Positions 19,391 through 28,327 of a stretch of 64,000 nt of DNA are shown piece by piece. The notes beneath the pieces are model-generated. The model saw nothing but the letters and a program-made list of their open reading frames with translations, searched no databases and had not been told where the DNA came from. Position 1 is the first letter of the stretch, and every line of letters starts with the position of its first letter. The DNA comes from Scrofimicrobium sp. R131 (lineage in GTDB: Bacteria > Actinomycetota > Actinomycetes > Actinomycetales > Actinomycetaceae). The stretch is from assembly GCF_040256745.1 (NCBI RefSeq), contig NZ_CP138335.1, positions 1,798,001 through 1,862,000 on the forward strand, written 5' to 3'. The position numbers and the translations under genes are program-made.

Positions 19391-19660
19391 TGGCAAACAT
19401 CCCCAAACACTGGCAAAACCAAGCCCAGGCGGCCCAAACCACCACAAACACCCAACGTTTGCCAGCACTTGACCACGTTTGCCAACGCCCGCAGCTGGCA
19501 AACATCCCCAAACGCTGGCAAAACCCGCCCCAGGCGGCCCAAACCACCCCGAACCCCCAAGGTTTGCCAGCACTTGACCACGTTTGCCAACACCAGGAAT
19601 TGGCAAACATCCCAAACACTGGCAAAACCCGGGCCGAGAGCCCAACCCACCCCAAACGCC
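19391..19660. repeat. 105-bp tandem repeat array, about 2.5 copies
   Basis: Copies begin at 19391, 19496 and 19601, exactly 105 bp apart; the third is degenerate after ~50 bp and has lost one C. Each full unit has two TGGCAAA boxes 20 bp apart, ~46 bp of C-rich sequence, then two TTTGCCA boxes also 20 bp apart. The last TTTGCCA pairs with the first TGGCAAA of the next unit as an 8-9-bp stem with a variable 9-11-nt loop. The same repeat with the same period recurs at 63876-64000. Confidence 0.9.
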
Positions 19661-19663
19661 AAC

Positions 19664-19709
19664 CGGGCCCGGAACCTCAGAACCCGCAGGTTCGTCAGTT
19701 CCGGGCCCG
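19664..19709 (-). terminator. Terminator after the 2549-residue surface protein gene
   Basis: A perfect 12-bp inverted repeat, CGGGCCCGGAAC (19664-19675) and GTTCCGGGCCCG (19698-19709), has an inner GAACC/GGTTC stem. It lies 28 nt past the stop codon. No long T run follows on the minus strand, but the stem is very stable. Confidence 0.75.
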
Positions 19710-19736
19710 CACAGCCGAAGCTACCGGCTCACTGGG

Positions 19737-22700
19737 TTACCCCTCCTGGCCAGAGCCAGGCCGACGGCGTCGGCTGGCCAGCCAGAGGGCCAGTCCGCCT
19801 CCACCCAGCAGCAGCACGGCCCAGGCGGCAGCTCGCGCCACGTTCGCACCGGTGTCCGCCAGCTCGTCCGGATCGAAGTAGTTGGTGATGGTGACGGTCG
19901 CGGTCTGATCCGCTCCCACCTCGATCACCCCGTCCTTCGGATCCATCACGGTTCGGTCGGCCCCGCCGTTGTCCGTTTCCTCCACGGTGCAGCGGGCTCC
20001 CGCGTACAGATCGTCAAGGCGAACTCGGTAGTCGTTCTGCTTCGAGAGCGAGTAGACGCCGCCTTCGGGCAGATCCAACTGCCACTCGTCGTCGCCTTCA
20101 CCGGCCAGACAGGTCACCTGGACTTCGAACGGGCCGGCTCCCTTCTGGGCAGCTCCGTCACCGGCCACCTGCTTGACGACCTCCAGATCCCCAACGTGGA
20201 ACGTGTTGGTCAGCTGGACCTGAACTTCCTGCTCGGACTCGTCGATGGTGACCAGACCACCTTCAGGATCGATGGTGCTTTCGTGGGCACCGCCGGTCTG
20301 TGTCTCCACCACCGAGCATTCGGCTCCGACAATCAGGTTGTCGAACACGGCCTGGTAGTTGTTTTCAGCCGACAGGGTCACCTGGCCGTCAGCGGGCAGA
20401 TCGATATCCACTCGCTCGCCGTCAGCCTGGTAGCTGCACGCCACCTGAGCTTCGAACGGTCCGGCCCCGTACTTCTCGGCCCCGGCCCCATCCCGAACCT
20501 TGCTGATCCGCAAGGATCCGGTGTCAAAGGTGTTGGTGGCGGTGACGTGAGTCAGGCCGAGCACCGGTATTTCTTCGGTCGGCCCGGAGATCACGACCTT
20601 GCCCTCTTCCCCGTCCAGGATGGCGCTGGTGGCGCCCCCGGTCGTGTGTTCAAGCACCTGGCATTCGGTGCCCGCCGGGAAGATCCCGAACACTTGGTTT
20701 TCGCCGCCGGCCAGAGAGAATGCCTCGTCCAGCACCGTCTCTCCGTTGTACTGGCATACCGCGGTGAAGTCGAACTTTCCGGAGCCGTAGGTTTCAGCTC
20801 CGGCGCCGTCCACCACCTTGGTGACCACCAGTGCTCCAGCCGGGAACTCGTTGGTGACGGTGGCGAACACGGCCGCGGTCGGATCCTCCTCCGTGCCGGT
20901 CACCTTGATCTGGGCACTGCCCGCCCCGGTGTCCGTCACGTTGGTTCCGGTCACCACGACGTGGGCGGCTCCGCCCCGATCGACCTCTTGCAGCTGGCAG
21001 ACCGATCCCCAGGGGATGGTGGCCTCGGGGGCCGTCCAGGTTTCGTCCCGCGACAGCGTGAACGTGGTCCGGTCCTCCTCACCGAAGGTGACCGGGGTCC
21101 CGTTGCTGGTCTGGCAGGTGAGCTCAAAGTCGAACGGTCCGAAGTTGCCGCGATCGGCCAGGGTGTCGACCTTCTTAGTCACGCTCAGGCCCGCCCACTG
21201 GTAATCGTTGGTCAGGTCCACTACCTGCAGCTCGGGAACCGGGTTCGTGGGCAGCTGCCCGTCGTTGAACTCGGTGTCGGCTTCGGTGATGGTGACGGTC
21301 TGCGGCTGGGTCCGATCCGCCTCACCAAACTGGCCGAGGCTACCGTCTTCAGACACCGTGCAGGAGGCGCCCACGGGAATCCCGTAGATCCGCTCGCCCG
21401 CATAGCTGCCGTCTTCCTGCCGGGTGAGGGTCACCTGGCGGGTGTCGGCCACCTGATCCTCAACCTTGAACTGGAGCGGAACCCCGTCACCGGAAATACA
21501 GCTGACCGAGGCGGTGAAAGCATCCGGCGCGTACGCAGAGGCCGGACCGGTTACGGTCTTGTTGACTTCCAGCGAGCCGGCCAGGAGCTGGACCCCCACC
21601 AGGTTCGGAGCCACCTTGTCGGGGCGGCCCTGCCCGGCAGCAGGCATGTAGTTCACGCCGAACTGGTTCCAGGCTCGCTGGCCCGGATCAACCGGGATCA
21701 CCCGTTCTGCTCCGGCGGGATCTTCCGTGGATGCCAGCACGTTCTTGGTCTGGTAGTAGATATCCACGATCGCGCCCGGCCGGAAGTTGTCCTGCGCCTC
21801 CTGGTTGAGGTAGCGGAACCGCAGGCCAGTGACCTGCTCCCAGTTGGTGGAGTCGTCCGCCACCTGCCACTGCTCGCCAGATTGGGTACACGGACCACCG
21901 GTCAACGAGTTGTTCCCGTCAAGCGCCGGGGTGTAGTTGGTCCAACTGTTCCGACAGACGTTGGCCTCGGCGTAGGTCACCTGCAGTTCGAGCTGACTGA
22001 GGAACTGCTCGTCAACCTGTCCGTTCACCAGCACCTGCGGGCGACCGGTCAGCACCGGACGGAACTGGGAGCCGCGCGGGTCCCCCGAAACCAGGAAGCT
22101 GTCCCCCGGGGTGGGGAGCTGATCGTAAATCCAGAACAGCGGGAAGTCGCCGGTGGTTCCGGTGTTGGCTACCCGCAGGCTCCAGGTGTCAGTCCCCTCC
22201 TGCATCGAGTTGGCCACGCAGGGGCTCCGGTAGTAGCTCTTCCCGTCCAGCCCCACGAAAGTGCCGCAAATCTGGGTCGGATCAACGGAGTTGACGGCGC
22301 CCGGCAGGGACCCCGACACCCCCTTGTAGACCTGGATCGAGCTCCCGGCGAAGACCGAGATGTAGTCCTTGGTGCTGGCGCCGTGGTTCAGCTCGGCCGG
22401 AACCGTGATGTCCGCCAGGTACTTGTCGCCATCGGCCTCGGTGAACTGGTACGGGGTGACCCGATCCAGCGTCTCCTTCGTCACCACGTCCGCGGTGTTG
22501 TAGACCAGCTGGCCAGAGAAGATTCCCGGCTGCAGCTCCAGCCAAACGCGGATCTGGACTTCCTGACCCGGGCGCAGGCGCGCAGAGTTGTCGGCCCAGG
22601 TGAAGCTGAGCGTCTTGCCGTCCTCGGACAGCGACATCTGCGGCTCGGCCATTCCCTCGGGCAGGGTGTAGCTGACACCCGGACCGCTGGATGCACTCTC

Positions 22701-25700
22701 ACCGGTGTAGTCGAGCAGGGCGGGCAGCTTGTCCACCACTTCGGTCAGGGTAATGAAGCCGGTCCCCTGGTTCTTGACCACGATATCCCAGGGCACGGTG
22801 GCGCCACCGGAGACCTGGCGTTGCCCTTCGTTGGTGAGCTTGCCGATCGCCAGCTCGTGTGAGCCAGCTTCGAGGCGGAGGTCATCCTGGGTGCTCGGAC
22901 GAGCCGACTGGGACAGTTTCCCGAAGCTTTGCGCCACCAGGTGGTTCGCTACCGGCTCGTGCGGGAAGTCGACGTCCCCACCCGAACGCGCCGTCTCACG
23001 CAGGTTCGCGGTGAACAGGACGTTCGCCTGCCAAGCGGGGTTGTTAGTGGCTGAGAAGATCGGCCCCTTGCCGTCTTCGTCCACCGGCCCGGACTTGGTG
23101 AAGGTGAACCTGAGGCCGTCGACCTGGTCACTGACCACCGATGCGGGCAGCTGGTAGTTGGGGCCGGCCACGGGCTGCGGCGTCCCCTCCACCCAGTCGG
23201 CGCCGTAAACGTGGGCGTCGATCTGAACCAGGTCAGCCCCCTTGGGCGCGACCACCGTCTGGATTTGATCCAGGTCGATCAGGTTCCAGAAGGAACTGTT
23301 GGCCTGGTAGTCCTCCAGCACCACCTTCCAGGGTGAGGCGTTCGAGGTGGAGCCCTGGTCGGCACCGATCCTCACCTGGACGGTCTCGTCGCGGGTGGGC
23401 TCATAGAGCACTTCCGGCTCGATCGTCTTGGTGGGTCGTACGTCGACCGTTTCGCCCGACAGGCGCACCTGAGCTTCAGAGTTGGCTCCGGCGTGGTCGT
23501 TGGGACCCACCCCTTCGGGACGAATCCCCTGAGCAAACACCGTGTTCTCATTGGAGACAAAGCTGTTGGGCTTGACCGAGACGGGGGAACCGTCGATCCG
23601 TTCGGTGCTCCGCAGCTGGGTGTCGACCACCACCTTCAGGTTGTTGTCAGGCGAGATCATCCCGCCCCCACCGGAAGGGCCGGGCCGCACGTTCGAGGTA
23701 AACACCACCGCGTATCCAACGACGTCAGCCAGGTCTTCGCGGCTCAGCGCATTGGCCTGCGTCATGGTGATGGAGCCCTCGTCGGGGACCAGTTCGCCAT
23801 TTTGGTAGCGCAGCAGGTACACGAGCGTGGCGTCCTGGTTGATCTGCTCGGGTTTCGAGGTGGTAATCGTCAGCTTGGTCAGGTTCAGCCAGTTGAACGA
23901 GTCGTACTCGCCCAGCTTGGCCCCCGCCGGCAGGTTCAGCCACGGATTCGACCGGGCGCCCTCGGTGGTGTTTTCCACCAGGCAGTCCTCGGTTGACTGG
24001 CACCAGTTCGGGTCGATCAGGCGAACCCACTGGGCCAGGGAGGCCTTGGAGGCTTCCGGATTGCTTCCCTCACCGGCCGCATTGTTGGCGGTCACGGTGA
24101 ACGAGGTGGTCGGGTAGTTTTCGGGTGCCACCGAGCCGGGCTTGGGCACCACCAGGTTGGTCGGGTTGGCCGACTTGGCCACCTTCACGTTGGCCACGGG
24201 ATCGAGGATCGTGATGTCGGCCCAGGCGGTATCCAGCACGGAGTTTTCGTCGGACAGGCTGGTCGTGTTGCGAACCAGGGCCTTGACCGGCTGCTCCTCA
24301 TCGTTGGTCACGTTGTAGGCGCGCTGGCCGGTGACCCACGGGTTTCCGTCCGCCTGCTGGCGGGCCCGGTCGCGAATCTCCCAGTTGAGGACGAACGCAC
24401 GGTTGGTGGAGTTGTTGGCCCCACCGGTCGACAGGCCGCCGGTCACGCCGGAACCCACCCGCGGGGCGAGGGGATCGGTGCTGGCTGCCCGTGCCGCGTC
24501 GTCCGGAACGACGGTCAGCCGAACGCCGGTGGTGGTGCCCTGCTGGTCTGCGTTCAGGTTGTATCCCTTGAAGGAACGGTCAGCCCGCTGCCACGACCCC
24601 TCGGGAGCCGGCACTACTTCCCAGGCTCCGGTGTTCGAGTTGTACAGCTCCACCTGGGAGATGCGATCCCACTTGAGGTACCAGCCATTGGTGTAGGGGG
24701 TGTTGTTGACCGCCAGGCCTGAGATCCCGGTCAGGTTGAAAGCGTTGAATACCGACTGGGAAACCGGGCCGATGCTTGAACCCGGATCCGAGACCACCAC
24801 CTGGTTGTGACCGCTGTCCACGTTCCAGGTGATCGTGGTGTTTCGACTCATCCCGGTCAGCGACAGGACCCAGTCCTGTCCCCACTTCTTGGCCAGGTAG
24901 GTCGATCCACCGGGCCCACCAGACTGGGAAGGATCCTCAACTGAGCCGGTGCCCTGGTCCTCGACCGGTCCGGACGGGACGTCCGGTCCCACCGGAGGAT
25001 GGCCGGTCCCCTGAGCCATGGCCTGGTTCTGATAGGTGGTCTTGCCCGCGGGAATGTCTCCCCCGGTCCGCAGTTGGGCACGAGCCTCAAAGCCCACGTT
25101 TGGCTTGACGCTGAGGTTGCCGATGATTCCGACGCCGTCGGCGGCGGTTAGGTCGAAGGTGATCCCGGTGACGTCGTCCGAGGTGAGCCCCGCCGAGGCC
25201 AGGGCCGCGGTGAAGTCCGCCTCGTCCATAACCAGGAGTCGTTCCTTCGAAACGTCGCCCAGGTCGGGCAGGCTCAGCTCGGTCCAGACATCGCCAGATA
25301 GGACGGCCACCTGCAGGTTGTACCCGGCCGGAATCTGAGTCGGGCGGATCGAGTTCACGTTGAAGGCGTTCCAGAAGTCGTTGGTGACCTCCGGGTTCGC
25401 CTGATCGGTGATCTGCAGGTCCTTCACCCCGGTGCCGACCGACGGCTTGGCGGTGGTGCCCAGTTGGACGATCACGTTCTGCCCGGGCAGGACGGTGATG
25501 TTCGGAACCACCTGCTTGTCAAGCGTGATGGTCATGGCCGGCTGAACGATCTCCAGCACCGCGGTGTCCTCATCGGAGTCGGTGGTGCCGTTAGCGGAGG
25601 TGACGGTGGATTCGGCGCGGTTGGTCACGCGCACCTCCCCCTGGTCCCCCGACCGGTCCGGGTTGGTCTTCACCTCAAACTGGGCGCGAACCTCAGCGCC

Positions 25701-27386
25701 AGAGGCGATGCGGTTGGCCGAGCCCGAGTTGAAGTTCAGCTCAAAGCCGGTCACCAAGGCCTGGTTCTGCGCGGGGGCTTCCGGAATCTGGTCCTCGAAC
25801 AGCTCGAAGATCTGGGTGGTGCCATCGGATAGGTAGTAGGTGATGGAGCCGGCCTCGGCCCCACTCGGGAAGGTGATCGGGGCGGTGAACCCGCCGAAGC
25901 GCTTCTGCCAGTTGCCCTGACCCGCGTCGAAGAAGTCGCGGTCGCTGACCGTCAGTTGGGCAACCGGGGAACCGGAGTTGGTTGCAACAATGGTTCCGGT
26001 GGTGGAGACACCCTGGCTGACCCGGTCCGGATCGAAGTTCTTCACCACGGTGGTTTCCACCACGGGCGAGGTGACGTGGAAGTTGGCGTCATCGGTCGCC
26101 ACCGGGCTTTGCAGCACCTGGTCGTCCACCGTCACTTGGGTCTGGGCTTCGGCCAGGTTGCGATCCTGGTAACCATCCAGCGACAAGTCGGTCTGGTCCG
26201 ACCGGTGGGTGGCGCGCTGGGCCACCTCGAGTTGCAGGTGCGCGGCTCCACCGGCGCCGTTGGCAATTTGCTCGCCGGTGAAGGTGAACTGCAGACCACC
26301 CACCTCGGAGGCGACGACGCCCTCAGGCAGCACGAAGTCGGTGCTCGGAACACCACTGACCCACTGCCAGATGCCATCAACCTGCGTGTAGGCGTCTACC
26401 TGCACCAGGTCGGCCCCGGCCGGGAAAGTGGACCCGCCAAAGCCAACGAAGTCCACCTCGTTGAAGGGGTTGTCCGAAGTCAGCTGCTCCAGGCCGGAGG
26501 CGGGCACCGGGCTCGGATCCGTGACCCGGAGCGTGTCGACCGGAACGTTCGAGGTGTTAGTGACGGTCAGGTCGACGATCGAGGGGTTTCCCTCGCCAAA
26601 CGGCTGCTGACTCGGGTTCCAGGTCTTGTCGATGGCGACGGAGATGTCACGCTTAGCTTCGACGGTGATGTCGGCTTCAGCCTCGACCGGGCGTGCGTTG
26701 TCGGCCTGGCCCTTGGCCACGTTGACCAGCACCTCGTTGTTGCGCGGGTCGAGCGGCGAAAAGTCGCTCGGTACCTTCAGCGAGATGGAGATAAAGAAGG
26801 TGTTGGCGACCGGGAAGCCAACCTTGCCCCCGGGCAGCGGTTGACGGAAGGCCACGTTGAGCTGGTCACCCTGTTGGAGAACCTGCGGCTGGGCGATCTG
26901 TTCGCCCGCCGCGTTTTGCCAGGTCAGCTCGGAAGCAATCGACTGCGGCCAGGCGCTGAGTCCCTGCACCTGGAAGCCCGTCAGGTCGGGGAGGATGTCC
27001 ACTACCTGAGCGTTTAGGCAGTCCACCTCAGAGCAGGAGACCTGAATCTTGTACTCGAAAGTCTGGCCCGGCTCCAGCGTGACCGCTGACTTCGAGTCCA
27101 CCGTCTTCTGGACCTTGAAGTACTCCGGCAAGCTGTTGGGATCCACAGCTCGCGGAGTAGCTACCTGTCCTTCCGGAGCGGTGACCTCGGGGGCGAGGTC
27201 CTGTTCGGAGCTCGGGTTCGATTCCACCTCGGTTTGAGAGGAGGAACTTGTGCCCCCGGACTGGTCGGCGAGCGCCGGACCGGCCATGGGGATGAGGAGC
27301 GCTATGGCTCCCAGCAGTGAAAACAGTAGGTCGCGCCAACGACGACCCGGACCCGTCCGTGCGCGACGGCGTGCAGGGGATGACAT
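19737..27386 (-). CDS. Giant LADTG-anchored surface protein with C-terminal DUF5979-like repeats
   Basis: A 2549-residue secreted protein. ATG 27386 is chosen because AAGGAG lies seven bases upstream; an upstream in-frame start lacks this. A basic N-region, a hydrophobic stretch (LLFSLLGAIALLIPMAG) and an ALA cleavage site form the signal peptide. Many ~120-200-residue beta-rich domains follow (TVDSKSAVTLEPGQTFEYKI is a DUF11-like start). Five domains of ~105-130 residues starting near 1932, 2065, 2182, 2289 and 2399 share openings such as GALVVTKVVDGAGAETYGSG and paired Cys, matching DUF5979. LADTG near 2507, a hydrophobic helix and a basic tail form the sortase signal. Ligand unknown; probably an adhesin or stalk. 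Confidence 0.85.
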   Translation of the reverse strand: MSSPARRRARTGPGRRWRDLLFSLLGAIALLIPMAGPALADQSGGTSSSSQTEVESNPSSEQDLAPEVTAPEGQVATPRAVDPNSLPEYFKVQKTVDSKSAVTLEPGQTFEYKIQVSCSEVDCLNAQVVDILPDLTGFQVQGLSAWPQSIASELTWQNAAGEQIAQPQVLQQGDQLNVAFRQPLPGGKVGFPVANTFFISISLKVPSDFSPLDPRNNEVLVNVAKGQADNARPVEAEADITVEAKRDISVAIDKTWNPSQQPFGEGNPSIVDLTVTNTSNVPVDTLRVTDPSPVPASGLEQLTSDNPFNEVDFVGFGGSTFPAGADLVQVDAYTQVDGIWQWVSGVPSTDFVLPEGVVASEVGGLQFTFTGEQIANGAGGAAHLQLEVAQRATHRSDQTDLSLDGYQDRNLAEAQTQVTVDDQVLQSPVATDDANFHVTSPVVETTVVKNFDPDRVSQGVSTTGTIVATNSGSPVAQLTVSDRDFFDAGQGNWQKRFGGFTAPITFPSGAEAGSITYYLSDGTTQIFELFEDQIPEAPAQNQALVTGFELNFNSGSANRIASGAEVRAQFEVKTNPDRSGDQGEVRVTNRAESTVTSANGTTDSDEDTAVLEIVQPAMTITLDKQVVPNITVLPGQNVIVQLGTTAKPSVGTGVKDLQITDQANPEVTNDFWNAFNVNSIRPTQIPAGYNLQVAVLSGDVWTELSLPDLGDVSKERLLVMDEADFTAALASAGLTSDDVTGITFDLTAADGVGIIGNLSVKPNVGFEARAQLRTGGDIPAGKTTYQNQAMAQGTGHPPVGPDVPSGPVEDQGTGSVEDPSQSGGPGGSTYLAKKWGQDWVLSLTGMSRNTTITWNVDSGHNQVVVSDPGSSIGPVSQSVFNAFNLTGISGLAVNNTPYTNGWYLKWDRISQVELYNSNTGAWEVVPAPEGSWQRADRSFKGYNLNADQQGTTTGVRLTVVPDDAARAASTDPLAPRVGSGVTGGLSTGGANNSTNRAFVLNWEIRDRARQQADGNPWVTGQRAYNVTNDEEQPVKALVRNTTSLSDENSVLDTAWADITILDPVANVKVAKSANPTNLVVPKPGSVAPENYPTTSFTVTANNAAGEGSNPEASKASLAQWVRLIDPNWCQSTEDCLVENTTEGARSNPWLNLPAGAKLGEYDSFNWLNLTKLTITTSKPEQINQDATLVYLLRYQNGELVPDEGSITMTQANALSREDLADVVGYAVVFTSNVRPGPSGGGGMISPDNNLKVVVDTQLRSTERIDGSPVSVKPNSFVSNENTVFAQGIRPEGVGPNDHAGANSEAQVRLSGETVDVRPTKTIEPEVLYEPTRDETVQVRIGADQGSTSNASPWKVVLEDYQANSSFWNLIDLDQIQTVVAPKGADLVQIDAHVYGADWVEGTPQPVAGPNYQLPASVVSDQVDGLRFTFTKSGPVDEDGKGPIFSATNNPAWQANVLFTANLRETARSGGDVDFPHEPVANHLVAQSFGKLSQSARPSTQDDLRLEAGSHELAIGKLTNEGQRQVSGGATVPWDIVVKNQGTGFITLTEVVDKLPALLDYTGESASSGPGVSYTLPEGMAEPQMSLSEDGKTLSFTWADNSARLRPGQEVQIRVWLELQPGIFSGQLVYNTADVVTKETLDRVTPYQFTEADGDKYLADITVPAELNHGASTKDYISVFAGSSIQVYKGVSGSLPGAVNSVDPTQICGTFVGLDGKSYYRSPCVANSMQEGTDTWSLRVANTGTTGDFPLFWIYDQLPTPGDSFLVSGDPRGSQFRPVLTGRPQVLVNGQVDEQFLSQLELQVTYAEANVCRNSWTNYTPALDGNNSLTGGPCTQSGEQWQVADDSTNWEQVTGLRFRYLNQEAQDNFRPGAIVDIYYQTKNVLASTEDPAGAERVIPVDPGQRAWNQFGVNYMPAAGQGRPDKVAPNLVGVQLLAGSLEVNKTVTGPASAYAPDAFTASVSCISGDGVPLQFKVEDQVADTRQVTLTRQEDGSYAGERIYGIPVGASCTVSEDGSLGQFGEADRTQPQTVTITEADTEFNDGQLPTNPVPELQVVDLTNDYQWAGLSVTKKVDTLADRGNFGPFDFELTCQTSNGTPVTFGEEDRTTFTLSRDETWTAPEATIPWGSVCQLQEVDRGGAAHVVVTGTNVTDTGAGSAQIKVTGTEEDPTAAVFATVTNEFPAGALVVTKVVDGAGAETYGSGKFDFTAVCQYNGETVLDEAFSLAGGENQVFGIFPAGTECQVLEHTTGGATSAILDGEEGKVVISGPTEEIPVLGLTHVTATNTFDTGSLRISKVRDGAGAEKYGAGPFEAQVACSYQADGERVDIDLPADGQVTLSAENNYQAVFDNLIVGAECSVVETQTGGAHESTIDPEGGLVTIDESEQEVQVQLTNTFHVGDLEVVKQVAGDGAAQKGAGPFEVQVTCLAGEGDDEWQLDLPEGGVYSLSKQNDYRVRLDDLYAGARCTVEETDNGGADRTVMDPKDGVIEVGADQTATVTITNYFDPDELADTGANVARAAAWAVLLLGGGGLALWLASRRRRPGSGQEG

Positions 27387-27477
27387 GCGGTTCTCCTTAA
27401 AAACTACTAACACAACGGAGCCCGATTTTGGGCGTGCAGTAGCCAACCACGAAAATACGTGTTACTCAGCCGCCTTT

Positions 27478-27507
27478 AGCCTAGACCAAGCGCTAGATTT
27501 AATCCAA
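27478..27507 (-). promoter_or_regulatory. Candidate promoter of the giant surface protein gene
   Basis: On the minus strand TTGGAT (27507-27502) and TAGGCT (27483-27478) are spaced by 18 bp. The transcript would begin about 85 nt before the ATG. Confidence 0.5.
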
Positions 27508-27740
27508 AGAATGGTCGTGTTAAATAATTGAAGGGCCGCTTGCAGTGCGGGGTCTGTCGACTACAACGGCCGCCTAGATAGTTGCCCATCCTCTGCCCAC
27601 ACCTCTCCAGTGAGGCTCGGTCCCCCGCGCTGACCGGCCATGTCGTTCAAACTCTTACCTGGAAGTGCCGATGCAAAAGACATTTTGCCGGTGTCTAAAT
27701 GACATCTTCGGCATTCCACATTGAGCCCCTCATAAGCGTT

Positions 27741-27763
27741 GTGATAAATAGCTGCGTTATCAC
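27741..27763. promoter_or_regulatory. Palindromic operator-like site
   Basis: GTGATAA (27741-27747) and TTATCAC (27757-27763) are perfect inverted arms around nine bases in an AT-rich stretch ~355 bp upstream of the giant gene. The size fits a dimeric repressor or CRP/FNR-like site, but the regulator cannot be named. Confidence 0.35.
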
Positions 27764-28280
27764 GAATCGATCGACCCAGACGATCGACTCACTCCCGCCC
27801 GCTGACGAAAACTGGCCCGCTGCTGCCAGCAGAGCCGGGTGCACTTCCATTGCTAAACAGCCCGATTTATTAACACGCATGGTCTTGGCGGTCATCGTCG
27901 GCCACGACGGACAGAAAGTTAGATCAGCCTTACCTGTCACCCAATGTCAAGTATTTCTGGACCAATCTGCGGGGATTTGCGGACCAAAGTGGGAAGGTTG
28001 CCCTCTCAGCTTTCGGCCGGGCCGACGACCGGGTGACCTCAGGGCCCGAACCGGCCCGATTTTCGGATCCATCGGAGGCAGAATCAGCCATGCCTTTAGT
28101 CCCTGCTGACCTCAAAACCGTTTCAGACTGTGGTACGTTCCACTCTGAGTACGGCTCAGATCGGACCCCACGGTCGCCCTCCCCCTCGGCTCCAGGTGAC
28201 CGGGTGCGGACACGGCTGCATTCCCATCCAACCCGGCCAATCCAACCCAGCCCAATCCAACCCGCGCTCGGGTAGCATAA

Positions 28281-28310
28281 CGGCGCCCGGACCGCCTGGT
28301 CCGAGCGCCG
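28281..28310 (-). terminator. Terminator after the nitrite reductase gene
   Basis: A 13-bp stem with a single wobble pair, CGGCGCCCGGACC against GGTCCGAGCGCCG, has a 4-nt loop. It starts 17 nt beyond the stop codon. Confidence 0.8.
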
Positions 28311-28327
28311 CTCCCGCAATCCCGCTG

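Larger units (their letters stand above)
27387..28280. other. Long spacer between the nitrite reductase and giant surface genes
   Basis: No supported gene. Open frames on both strands (for example 27699-28109 plus and 27695-27940 minus) lack ribosome-binding sites and family resemblance. It contains the promoter of the giant gene (27478-27507), a palindrome at 27741-27763, and short C-rich direct repeats (CCAATCCAACCC twice near 28239-28262). Parts are AT-richer than neighbouring genes. Confidence 0.5.

Noticed and set aside
19391-19660. CRISPR array
   Set aside because: Repeats are ~105 bp, adjacent, and show no short conserved repeat with unique spacers of similar length; no cas genes are present.
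19328-19888. Open frames on both strands across the 105-bp repeats giving 35-residue peptide repeats
   Set aside because: The period (105 = 35 codons) and absence of stops keep several frames open at once on both strands. None has a ribosome site or family resemblance, and conservation falls on the DNA boxes.
27699-28109. Possible 136-residue gene in the spacer after the nitrite reductase gene
   Set aside because: No ribosome site, no recognisable domain, and a competing minus-strand frame overlaps it.
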